NCBI GenBank assembly: GCA_017481235.1
Contig: JAFUPL010000011.1
Location: forward strand, 1-42,409
DNA length: 42,409 nt
From: Clostridia bacterium
GTDB taxonomy: Bacteria > Bacillota > Clostridia > Christensenellales > UBA1242
Reading direction: 5' to 3'
The position numbers were made by a program, and so were the translations under genes. The number at the start of each line of letters is the position of its first letter. Within the stretch, counting starts at the first letter, position 1. Below are positions 16,715-25,100 of this stretch, piece after piece. Under the pieces are notes generated by a model. It worked only from the letters and a program-made list of their open reading frames with translations. It made no database searches and had not been told where the DNA came from.

Positions 16715-17270
16715 GTTAATAATATGTTGCATACTAATTTTTGTAGCACTTATTACAATTGCATTAACCACACTTTCTTTAACCAAAATTTCGTATGCAA
16801 TAAATTTAAACTCACCTTCAAGAATAATTGTGTACAACAATAGTGAAAATACAAATATTGTGTTTGAGCAAAATGATACAGAATATATTAAGATATACAA
16901 TCTAATATTGGACGGTTACAAGCAATCAACACTTAAAGCATTGTTATCGCGAGAATTAAATAAAGATACTAAAATTGTTAAAAATGCTGTTACAGATATC
17001 AAATTTGATGGGATTAAAATTAATTTTGTTTACGATTTGCCACAATCTGTTAAGTGTAAAAATAAATTATATGAACACAACAATGAGGTTTACTGGTACC
17101 AAAATTTAATATTTGATGTGTCAAGTGCCAACAATTTTAATTATCAACAAGTTGCAATTATTCCACCTAGTAGTGCAAGTGATTATGTAAACCCAAACAC
17201 CTATTACTTGCACTATATGGCGTATGCAAATTTTAGTAAACTTCATAACTATGTTACAAACTTGTTTTAA
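16689..17270 (+). CDS. Small exported or membrane-anchored protein overlapping ftsH
   Basis: About 193 residues. The N-terminus ([11 protein letters not shown], a long hydrophobic stretch, then KISYA) is a signal peptide or membrane anchor, with a plausible cleavage site after SYA. The rest is an extracellular domain rich in Asn, Tyr and Ile that I do not recognise. It starts inside the last 26 bases of ftsH in another frame and no ribosome site is visible. Translation therefore depends on ribosomes finishing ftsH. ATG 16680 and 16692 are alternative starts. The placement suggests a partner or substrate of FtsH, as an inference. A strong terminator follows. Confidence 0.75.
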   Translation: MMTKTKRVKLIICCILIFVALITIALTTLSLTKISYAINLNSPSRIIVYNNSENTNIVFEQNDTEYIKIYNLILDGYKQSTLKALLSRELNKDTKIVKNAVTDIKFDGIKINFVYDLPQSVKCKNKLYEHNNEVYWYQNLIFDVSSANNFNYQQVAIIPPSSASDYVNPNTYYLHYMAYANFSKLHNYVTNLF

Positions 17271-17273
17271 TTT

Positions 17274-17310
17274 AAATAGACTAGATATCCCATTTCTAGT
17301 CTATTTTTTT
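17274..17310 (+). terminator. Intrinsic terminator after the ftsH transcript
   Basis: AAATAGACTAGA and TCTAGTCTATTT form a perfect 12-bp stem with a 9-nt loop, followed by a T tract. Confidence 0.88.
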
Positions 17311-17333
17311 ATATAAAAATCTTAAATAGACTA

Positions 17334-17361
17334 TTGACAAATTAAAAATTTATGATATAAT
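17334..17361 (+). promoter_or_regulatory. Sigma-A promoter of the 163-aa gene
   Basis: TTGACA (17334-17339), a 16-bp spacer and TATAAT (17356-17361). The ATG at 17360 is inside this -10 box and cannot be the start of translation. Confidence 0.75.
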
Positions 17362-17383
17362 GATTTTCCCAAGGAGTAGAATT

Positions 17384-17875
17384 ATGGATATTATGACTAA
17401 CGAACAACCAAACTTTAAAATTTCATTTATAAAGTTAAAACAATTGCAAAAAGAATTTAAATTTAACTATGAAAATTTGGCAAGAGAATATTTTAATAAA
17501 TTAGATAACGACACTCAATTAATCTTATTAAATAATGAGTTTCAATTTGATAAAGATTTGATAGTTGAAAAAAATAATAAAACTAAATCTTTAACCAAAT
17601 GTATTTCACAAAAATATACATCTTATCTTTATACAACTTCTTTTTCAATGTTGGATACAAACTTACAAGGACATATACGTCATAATGTATATCGTACTAT
17701 TTCAGCAATGTTGTTAAACGACTGCTCTTTTGAAGAAAAAACTATACTACTAAGTAAATCGACCAATTTATCACATTACAAATCACCATCGGCACTACAA
17801 ATTGCTACCAACAGATTAACAACTTTAATAGATTGTTTAAATGAATACAATGCTTCAATAGGTCTAACTAAATAA
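17384..17875 (+). CDS. Unknown cytoplasmic protein (163 aa)
   Basis: I do not recognise this family. It is a mostly helical, soluble, Lys/Asn/Leu-rich protein. An early helix reads KLKQLQKEFKFNYENLA and a later one NRLTTLIDCLNEYNA. In the middle, LDTNLQGHIRHNVYRTISAML could be a small alpha-helical core. ATG 17384 was chosen because AAGGAG lies seven bases upstream and the earlier in-frame ATG is inside the promoter. It has its own consensus promoter and terminator, so it is a single-gene unit between ftsH and veg. Confidence 0.75.
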   Translation: MDIMTNEQPNFKISFIKLKQLQKEFKFNYENLAREYFNKLDNDTQLILLNNEFQFDKDLIVEKNNKTKSLTKCISQKYTSYLYTTSFSMLDTNLQGHIRHNVYRTISAMLLNDCSFEEKTILLSKSTNLSHYKSPSALQIATNRLTTLIDCLNEYNASIGLTK

Positions 17876-17916
17876 TCACATTAAATTATATAAATTTTAA
17901 TATCAAATTACTCAAC

Positions 17917-17956
17917 AAAAAAAACTAGTATAGCAATAAACTATACTAGTTTTTTT
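17917..17956. terminator. Bidirectional terminator between the 163-aa gene and veg
   Basis: CTAGTATAG and CTATACTAG, extended by A and T tracts to about 16 bp, enclose the 7-nt loop CAATAAA. It is symmetric and works for both converging genes. Confidence 0.88.
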
Positions 17957-17975
17957 AATCCTTTTTATTAAAATT

Positions 17976-18218
17976 TTATTCTGCTAATTTTGTTATTTTA
18001 ACTTCTCCACACAAAATATCACTGTATGAATAAGTATGAGTTAAACTTGAAGCAATTTTATCCTTAACCGTAAACACACTTGTATACACATTATCAATTG
18101 TACCTTCAAATTTTAGCACTTTTCGTCTACCTCTATTGATATACAACTCAACTTGCTCACCTTTTAATGATAATACCGCTCTTTTAATATCATCTAACGT
18201 TGTAATGCTTTTTCTCAT
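17976..18218 (-). CDS. veg: Veg family protein
   Basis: An 80-residue protein of normal Veg (DUF1021) length. Typical stretches are DDIKRAVLSLKGEQVELYINRGRRK (residues about 8-32), FEGTIDNVYTSVFTVK and the final SYSDILCGEVKI. In Bacillus subtilis, veg lies near the replication origin, is strongly transcribed and affects biofilm formation. The fold is a small SH3-like barrel. A GGTGGTG ribosome site precedes the ATG. A promoter with an overlapping 0A box lies 32 bp upstream, so Spo0A probably controls it here. Confidence 0.93.
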   Translation of the reverse strand: MRKSITTLDDIKRAVLSLKGEQVELYINRGRRKVLKFEGTIDNVYTSVFTVKDKIASSLTHTYSYSDILCGEVKITKLAE

Positions 18219-18249
18219 ATTTCACCACCCTATTAAAAGTTTTGGTAAA

Positions 18250-18278
18250 ATATTAGCATTTTATTCCAATTCGACAAA
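18250..18278 (-). promoter_or_regulatory. veg promoter with overlapping 0A box
   Basis: On the minus strand, -35 TTGTCG (18277-18272), a 16-bp spacer and -10 TAATAT (18255-18250). The perfect 0A box TTTGTCGAA (18278-18270) covers the -35 element. Spo0A both activates and represses from such positions in B. subtilis, so the direction of control cannot be read from the sequence. Confidence 0.6.
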
Positions 18279-18303
18279 TTTCAACATTAAACTATATTAG
18301 TTA

Positions 18304-18843
18304 CTAAAAGTCGTCATCTTCATCATCTTCGTCGTCGTCAAAATCCTCGTCATCAATATCTTCAAAGTCGAAATCATCTTTGTCCTCGTCGTCTTCGTCG
18401 TCATCTTCATCATCTTCGTCTAGATCATCATCAATATCTCCCAAACCAAGATCGTCTTTATCTAAGTCATCAACGAAATCCAAATCATCATCAATTCCTG
18501 CTGTGATATCCGCGTCAACATCGTCATCTAAAGTTTCCAATTCGTCATCATCTTCATCTTCGTCGTCATCAGAAATATATTTATGCCAGTTGTTAATTTC
18601 CTCGTCCATTTCATCTGCACTATTGATGCCAAATTCTTGTTTACATGAATCACAAACATCTTCGCCATTTTGCACAAAATTAATTTTGCACATACTGCAC
18701 AATTCCAAATCGCCAATATCGTCATCGCTAGAAATTAATTTCATTTCGCGCTTACAAATATCGCAATACTCGTCCTTTTTCTTAATATAATTTAATTCAC
18801 ATCTAGGACATCTAATATAAACTGTCTTTGAAGTTTTTGCCAT
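18304..18843 (-). CDS. Double zinc-ribbon protein with hyper-acidic tail
   Basis: A 179-residue protein. Two CxxC...CxxC zinc ribbons are intact: Cys 12, 15, 27, 30 and Cys 49, 52, 64, 67. After residue 75 the protein is almost only Asp and Glu, with a few Leu, Ile and Phe, and ends DDEDDEDDDF. A long acidic tail of this kind is known from the RNA polymerase delta subunit (RpoE), where it mimics nucleic acid. Here the folded part is zinc ribbons rather than the delta winged helix. A role on RNA polymerase, ribosomes or as a nucleic-acid mimic is inference. It has its own promoter (18873-18901) between spo0A and veg, and GGGAG before the ATG. Confidence 0.8.
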   Translation of the reverse strand: MAKTSKTVYIRCPRCELNYIKKKDEYCDICKREMKLISSDDDIGDLELCSMCKINFVQNGEDVCDSCKQEFGINSADEMDEEINNWHKYISDDDEDEDDDELETLDDDVDADITAGIDDDLDFVDDLDKDDLGLGDIDDDLDEDDEDDDEDDEDKDDFDFEDIDDEDFDDDEDDEDDDF

Positions 18844-18872
18844 AACATACTCCCTTATTGTTTTGTTAGTAT

Positions 18873-18901
18873 ATTATAATTCTTTAAATTTTATTTGTCT
18901 A
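18873..18901 (-). promoter_or_regulatory. Sigma-A promoter of the zinc-ribbon gene
   Basis: On the minus strand, TAGACA (18901-18896), a 17-bp spacer and TATAAT (18878-18873). Confidence 0.7.
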
Positions 18902-18997
18902 CTAATTTTACAATGTTTTTTAATATTTTTACAATTATTTATTAATATAAGTTTTCATATTTAAAAATAACTTAAACTATGTTAATTTTTTAAAATT

Positions 18998-19756
18998 TTA
19001 ACCCGCACCTTCAATTAGCATTTTGTCGGCAACTAGTGCTATAAATTCGCCATTTGTTGGTTTTTCATTGCTGGAATACACTTTTAATCCAAACACATTA
19101 TTTATATTTTCAATCTTTCCCCTATTCCACGCAACTTCAATAGCGTGACGAATTGCTCTTTCCACCTTTGAAGCACTTGTACTATACTTTTCAGCAATAG
19201 TTGGATACAATTTTTTAGTAATACTATTTATAATTTCGGGATTTGCAATTGCTAATTTAATTGCCTCACGTAAAAATTGATATCCTTTAATATGTGCTGG
19301 TATTCCTACGGTGATAAAAATATTAGTTATTTTTTCTTCCATCTTTCCCATGTTAGTATTATTTGTTACACTTAATTGCATATCTCCTAAGTTGAATATT
19401 TCTTCAACTCGTTCAAATAGTATTGATGGACTAAATGGTTTAATTGCATAATACTTGGCACCCAAATTCATTGCCTTATTTACAAAACCATTTAGCGAAA
19501 GACTTGAATGTATTATTACGTTGGTGTTAATGTTCTCATTATTTAATTTTTCCATAACCGCAAAACCATCAAGTTTTGGCAAAACCAAATCCATAATAAC
19601 CGCATCTGGTCGATGCTCATTGATAAGGTCAAATAACTTTGCGCCATCAGTAGCAACTCCCACCACATTAAATTTTTCCTTTGGTAAATTTTTTAGAAAC
19701 ATATCTATAGTTTCTTTGTCTTCGTCCGCCATTATTATATTAATAGCATTTTTCAT
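18998..19756 (-). CDS. spo0A: Sporulation master regulator Spo0A
   Basis: A 252-residue protein. The receiver domain (1-120) has the acidic pair D11/D13, the phospho-acceptor D56 in DAVIMDLVLPKLDG, S84 and K106 (AIKPF). The C-terminal Spo0A DNA-binding domain (about 145-252) has SKVERAIRHAIEVAWNRGKI and KPTNGEFIALVADK, nearly identical to Bacillus subtilis Spo0A. Phosphorylated Spo0A starts sporulation by binding 0A boxes. ATG 19756 was chosen because AAAGGAG lies just upstream; a longer reading frame to 19816 has no ribosome site. An 0A box (19893-19901) about 60 bp above the promoter indicates autoregulation. Confidence 0.97.
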   Translation of the reverse strand: MKNAINIIMADEDKETIDMFLKNLPKEKFNVVGVATDGAKLFDLINEHRPDAVIMDLVLPKLDGFAVMEKLNNENINTNVIIHSSLSLNGFVNKAMNLGAKYYAIKPFSPSILFERVEEIFNLGDMQLSVTNNTNMGKMEEKITNIFITVGIPAHIKGYQFLREAIKLAIANPEIINSITKKLYPTIAEKYSTSASKVERAIRHAIEVAWNRGKIENINNVFGLKVYSSNEKPTNGEFIALVADKMLIEGAG

Positions 19757-19806
19757 AATATCTCCTTTTAAAATTTTAATATCCACTAACAGAACAGTGT
19801 ATTTCA

Positions 19807-19834
19807 ATAATAGCAAAACCTATCAAAAAGTCAA
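19807..19834 (-). promoter_or_regulatory. spo0A promoter (sigma-A type)
   Basis: On the minus strand, TTGACT (19834-19829), a 16-bp spacer and TATTAT (19812-19807). I see no convincing sigma-H promoter of the kind used in B. subtilis. The 268-bp divergent region around it (19757-20024) otherwise holds the 0A box and the SPOCS gene promoter. Confidence 0.6.
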
Positions 19835-19892
19835 AAAAGAAACTTTTGATTTTTGCATATTTTTTGAATAAATTTATATGTTTTTAAATAAT

Positions 19893-19901
19893 TTTGTCGA
19901 A
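19893..19901. promoter_or_regulatory. 0A box between spo0A and the SPOCS-LysM gene
   Basis: TTTGTCGAA on the plus strand, a perfect match to the Spo0A-binding consensus. It is about 60 bp above the spo0A -35 and about 125 bp before the divergent SPOCS-LysM gene. Confidence 0.7.
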
Positions 19902-19977
19902 ACCCAACAAGAACTTTGCAATTAGTTAAATTTTTTTGAAATTAGATTGCTAAATTTGTAAAATTTTTAATGTTATT

Positions 19978-20006
19978 GCATATTTTAAATATTCCAATTA
20001 TATATT
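19978..20006 (+). promoter_or_regulatory. Candidate sigma-E-like promoter of the SPOCS-LysM gene
   Basis: GCATATT (19978-19984) fits the sigma-E -35 consensus. After 14 bp, TATATATT (19999-20006) matches six of eight -10 positions. The same stretch can also be read as sigma-A (TTGCAT, 17 bp, TATATA). The leader would be only about 12 nt. Confidence 0.3.
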
Positions 20007-20024
20007 ATTTGGTAAGGAGGCACT

Positions 20025-21530
20025 ATGGAGCAAAATAATTATAAATATTCTACCACTACTAATTTACCCACACTAAATATTAAATCTCAATTAAACATGA
20101 ACATAGATTCAAACACTCATATTAAGCAAGTATTAAATATGGAAACTTGCTTGATTGACGTGCAAATTGAACCAATGTCCAACAAAGCACTTGTAAAAGG
20201 AACTATTGGACTTAAAGTCGTATATGTTGATACTGATAATATGTTTAATTCGTTATCGGACAGCATCAATTTTACCGAAACCATTAATAGCGACTTAGTT
20301 AACACCAATTGCCAAATTAATATTAGCAATAGTCAATTCATTGCCGAATTTGAACATGATGAGCGAATGTTACATATTAATATTGATGGAACAATTGAAT
20401 GTTTTTGCAATATAAATATGGGATTAAATTTGTTTAATGCGGAAAGTGAAAATCTAATTACAAAAAAATCGGTTTTACAAACTTGCTCATGCGTTGAAAA
20501 GATAACCAAAACCGTAAATTATGATTTTGATTTTAAACTTGATGCAAAAATAAACAAAATGCTATCTTATGATAGCAAAATAATAATTGATGAAACTAAA
20601 TGCTATGATGGTTATGTTTTAATCAATGGTCAAATTCTTAACACTTTAATATGTGAAATTGAAAACGACGGAATTAACACAATTAAAATAAATAACAATT
20701 CCACACCTTTCAAATGTGAAATAGAAGCAAATTTGTGTGATAGCGAATGTGTTGCCGATTTGTCCGCTTATATAAATTTAAATTCTACGCAAATAACAAC
20801 AGACATTGGCGAAACCAACACAAACTTTAATTTTGAATATTGCATTGTAACCAATGGTTTTGTATACAAAAATATAAGCGTTGATATTGTTGATGATGTA
20901 TATAGTTTGGAAACATTTATAGAACCAGTAACCAACAATTATAATTTATGCAAAAAAATGCCATGCTTTAAAACCGTTGAAAACATCGACACCGAAATAA
21001 CTTTGGCAGACGAACTTAGTATGGACGAAATTTTAGGAATGGTAAATTCAACTTCTAGCGTTACACAATATTCTTTAAAAGAAAATGGAATAGTTGTAGA
21101 AGGTGTAATTAATGGAAATTTATTGTACCTAGACGAAAATAGAGAAATTAAACACTTGCCTACACAATTACCATATTCAATAAATGTTAAACAAGAATTT
21201 GGTGACGAACTCTGTGCATTGCACTTGAATATAGTTCCAACTTCATGCAAGTGCAAAATTAAACGCGGAAATACTTTAATGGTGGATTACGAATTAAATG
21301 TAAATGGAACACCATACACAAAAAAACAATATCAATTAATAGATAATGTTAAACATGGTAAAATGCTACATTATGGAGATATTGCTTTCCAAATATATAT
21401 TGCTCACGCCAATGAAAGTACATGGGAGTTGTGCAAACGTCTTCATATAACTCAAGAACAATTAATGCAATGCAATCCAGACCTACCAACCACTTGTTTG
21501 GGTGGCGAAAAAATAGTAGTATATCGCTAA
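20025..21530 (+). CDS. SPOCS (DUF3794) and LysM spore-envelope-type protein
   Basis: A 501-residue protein without signal peptide or membrane helix. The body consists of repeated beta-rich SPOCS/DUF3794 domains, recognisable by strands such as KALVKGTIGLKVVYVD (about 53-68) and GIVVEGVINGNLLYLDE (about 360-376). The last 45 residues are a LysM domain (IYIAHANESTWELCKRLHIT, ending GGEKIVVYR) that would bind peptidoglycan. Proteins of this build are made in the mother cell of clostridia and join the spore coat or cortex interface. It is rich in Cys, as coat proteins often are. Position divergent from spo0A supports a sporulation role. AAGGAGG five bases upstream decides the start. Confidence 0.88.
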   Translation: MEQNNYKYSTTTNLPTLNIKSQLNMNIDSNTHIKQVLNMETCLIDVQIEPMSNKALVKGTIGLKVVYVDTDNMFNSLSDSINFTETINSDLVNTNCQINISNSQFIAEFEHDERMLHINIDGTIECFCNINMGLNLFNAESENLITKKSVLQTCSCVEKITKTVNYDFDFKLDAKINKMLSYDSKIIIDETKCYDGYVLINGQILNTLICEIENDGINTIKINNNSTPFKCEIEANLCDSECVADLSAYINLNSTQITTDIGETNTNFNFEYCIVTNGFVYKNISVDIVDDVYSLETFIEPVTNNYNLCKKMPCFKTVENIDTEITLADELSMDEILGMVNSTSSVTQYSLKENGIVVEGVINGNLLYLDENREIKHLPTQLPYSINVKQEFGDELCALHLNIVPTSCKCKIKRGNTLMVDYELNVNGTPYTKKQYQLIDNVKHGKMLHYGDIAFQIYIAHANESTWELCKRLHITQEQLMQCNPDLPTTCLGGEKIVVYR

Positions 21531-21533
21531 ATT

Positions 21534-22082
21534 TTATTTGTTCTTAATTAATTTATTTTTGGCAATTGTATTATCCAAACTTTGCTTTAACTCTTCAAGC
21601 GAAACATTTAATGTACTTAAATCAAATATTGCACATGCAAAATTATTAAATACTAAAAATGCATGGTTGTTATTAATTTCATAATTAACCAATTTGGACA
21701 TATCACATACATTTTGCATTACAATTTTATTATCTTTATAGTAGGTTTCAGTACACTTGTTTTTGCTAATTTGAGTTTCGGTATAATCCATTTCGGCCAA
21801 ATTTAGTTGATTTAAAAATTTCTTTTGAGTATTAATTATTATATGTGGCATTATTAAACTAAAAATTTCAACACCTATAAGTGCTATTAATATAATTAAA
21901 TCTATAACAAAACTTGCTTGCCTAATTATATCCCAAATCAACACTCCAACCATTATAAATGCAAAAACTATTACTAAAATATGTGTAATTTTATCCTTAG
22001 TTTTCTTTAATTTGAAAGTTGTTTTGGTAGCACTTATACCTAAATCCGTTGTATATTTAAACTTTGAACTAATATTTTGCAT
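21534..22082 (-). CDS. YcxB-like membrane protein
   Basis: A 182-residue protein. Residues 1-30 are cytoplasmic and strand-like, two membrane helices follow near 32-52 and 58-78, and a C-terminal cytoplasmic domain contains VNYEINNNHAFLVFNN. The order short domain, helix pair, then a strand-rich C-terminal half fits the YcxB-like family of unknown function; this is a tentative match. GGAG precedes the ATG. Its stop lies three bases from the stop of the convergent SPOCS-LysM gene and I see no terminator between them, so the two transcripts probably overlap. Confidence 0.7.
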   Translation of the reverse strand: MQNISSKFKYTTDLGISATKTTFKLKKTKDKITHILVIVFAFIMVGVLIWDIIRQASFVIDLIILIALIGVEIFSLIMPHIIINTQKKFLNQLNLAEMDYTETQISKNKCTETYYKDNKIVMQNVCDMSKLVNYEINNNHAFLVFNNFACAIFDLSTLNVSLEELKQSLDNTIAKNKLIKNK

Positions 22083-22125
22083 ATTTTCTCCACATAATTT
22101 TTATTAAAGAATAAACAATTACATG

Positions 22126-22160
22126 AAAAAAGTCAAGGATTTTTCGTCCCTGACTTTTTT
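22126..22160 (-). terminator. Terminator of the giant surface-protein operon
   Basis: On the minus strand, a 14-bp stem (22160-22147 with 22139-22126, one G-U pair) made of an A tract, GTCAGGGA, the loop CGAAAAA, TCCTTGAC and a T tract. The strong symmetry would also block transcription from the other side. Confidence 0.85.
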
Positions 22161-22177
22161 GTAATTTAATTTATGTA

Positions 22178-25100
22178 TTAAATTTTATCATATGAACTAT
22201 ATTTTCGTTTTGTTTTGCGTCTAATAATTATAAATAATGTAACTATTATCCCTACACCTGTCGCCGACAACAACACAATTACTACAATCAACCATAAAGG
22301 CAAATACGTAGTACGAACAACTACACCTATCAACGCTTCACCTTTGGTCACTTTAATTATAGTATATCCATCGTTTTGTGCAAATTGTAGATTTTGCGAA
22401 CTTGTGTCGCCTGGAACTTGTAAAACCTTAGTTGTTTTGTTTACTTTTGGTGCATATACGTACAAACCTTGTGGGATTAATTGATTTATACCATCTAATT
22501 GAAGTATAACTTCATAACAAATTTTTAATTTTTCACCTTTGTCTACATGTTTTTCAATACCACTATAAATTTGGTTGTAACTCGCACTACCTTTTTCATA
22601 AACTCTAACCAATAATTTTGAATTAATATGAATTATGCCAAGCAAATCTCTATCCACCACTTTAAACGTTCCATAACCATCAACAGTGTATGAAAGTTCG
22701 CTAGGGAATATGTCAATGTATATAGGTTCATAAGTTATTTCATAGTTGCCTCTTTCCGAACCTATCAACGCATTTGAATAATTAATAAACACTTGGCGTT
22801 GATATCCAATTGAGCAATCTTGAACTTCAAATTTTAAATTTTGAGTTACTACTTGAACGGAATCTCCAGGGTATATTCCGCTATATTTAATTGATTCGAT
22901 ATCTACATTTACTTGATTTGTTCCGTCATATATTTTATTTTTAACAACAAAACCACTGATGCTTAATTTTGCAGGATTAATTTTTCCAATATTTTTAAAT
23001 ATTAATGTAGAACCGCTAGAAAGTTTATAATTTTTAGATAATTTATTATCCTTATCCAATAGATATATATTGGACACATTAACGTCACTCAATGATGAAA
23101 TTGTGTTTACAAATATATCCGAAAATAATGCTGTTAATCTTCTATCTAATGTAATATTTCCTCTATCTCTTTCAAACAATCCGTCAAGAACTATGTCATT
23201 TCTAATCAACTCAGAACAATCCATTGACTCACCATATGTTTTTACTATAGGATTATTTGAATTGTATGTTTTTAATGACACCGATATAGACGCTTGAATA
23301 ATTGTGCATGTTACTTTTTCTTCAAATACAATATTGGTTACTTGAGTGTTTTCAGAAGTAATTTTTGCAATAATCTTAACAGGATATTCACCAACATCAA
23401 TAGGACGTTCATCTACATATGAATTTCCTGCATTGTATGAATATTGTATCAATATTTCAAAATCGCCACCTACAACAACGTCCGCATTGTCTCCGCTTGC
23501 TAAAAGACCTTGATTTGTTCCAATATAGGTATATTGATAAACATATCCTTGTTGTTGGTTATATGTTGAATAGTTATTTAAAGTTATTTTAGGTTTTAGC
23601 ACCAATACTACTGATATTGGATTTAGTTTTTCAATATAACTTTTAAGTGCTACTTGTTTCCAAAGTTCAATATTGTTAAATTTAAACCTATCGGTTACTT
23701 CTTGCTCAATTCCAGCAATTGTAAATCCATCAACTTTAAATTTTGAACCATCTCCTGTTGACATTCCTTGATAATTATAGGTAAATGTTACTTCCGTACC
23801 AAATCCAAGGTCCTTAACCTCCATTACAGAATCTTCATTTCCTGTAGCGGTAGAACCGCCATATTGCCTAACCAACCTAATACCAAACTTATAATCAATA
23901 TAGTTATATGTATACGCAATATTAAATGTTTTTACTTTTAACACATTTTTTAATGCTTCTTCATCTTGCATTGCACTTATAATTCCCGCCTCGAACTCTA
24001 CTTGCAGAACATAATACATTCCAACCACTTGTTCTTCTTCAATAATATCGTGTGTAGTTAATTGATATGGGTAAGTACTATCAAGAGTAATATTTTGACT
24101 ACCTAAAGTAACTTTATTTAATTCAATTCCAATTGATATTGGCCTAATCTCCATAATTAGCACATCACCAGTTTGGAATTTATATCCAGTTTCGTTATTT
24201 AACTGCTGTGTTTCGCCATTTCGTTGCCTTACCACAGTATAACTTACTAGTTCATCTATTTTATCCTTATAGTCTTTAAAATAATAAAAGTTTCCTTCAA
24301 CCACATTTCCTATAGTTAAATTAACAGACCTTAAACTAAATACCAAATATATAGTCGCAACCGAATTTTCAATTTTAAAATTAGCAGGATTAAATCTAAA
24401 TCCCGAATTGATATTTTCATTTCCAACAACACCGGTGCTATCGTAATAATATTTGTCTTTTAAAATATAACCTATCTCAGTATTAATAGTGTAATTAACA
24501 ATTTCAAACAGTTTAATAGTTTTGTTTTCAGTATATGCCGAACCATAATTACACTCTTGCCCTTGTTCATCAACAATATTAAATTTTAATGAATATTCAA
24601 CATATTGCAATACAACTTTTAATACTGTGTTTTGTGTTATTTCATTTAGTACACATTCGTTAGTTATTGCCACTACCGGTTTACCTTCGCTATTAATAGT
24701 TACAAGTTGTTTACCTGCACTATCAGTCCACTTTAAAACAGCAGTACCCAACATAAAGTTGTCTAATCTAAATTGCAAATTTGATTTATATTCAAACCCT
24801 TCTGCCAACACAAAATATTTAGTAACATTAACACCGTTTTCAACTTCTTCAGCATCTAATAACGTTTGTTCTCTTCCGTTAATATACATAGTTGGATACT
24901 CAATTGCAGTTGCATTAGTCGATATTTCAAAATACACTTTTACACTATATGTATGAATTGCAAAGTTAATATATAAGTTGACCTCATCACTATCATTTGC
25001 ATTATCAATAATTAACTTTTCAAAATTTAGATAATTTAATACCCAGTTAGATAAAATTTGTTCAGTTTCATTAGCACCTATTAATTCGATTAATTCGTTT

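Noticed and set aside
17360..17383. Upstream ATG for the 163-aa protein
   Set aside because: The codon is part of the -10 box TATAAT; the ATG at 17384 has an AAGGAG site.
18380..18790. A plus-strand 136-residue serine-rich protein
   Set aside because: It is the antisense of the Asp/Glu codons of the acidic zinc-ribbon gene (GAT/GAC read backwards gives Ser) and has no ribosome site.
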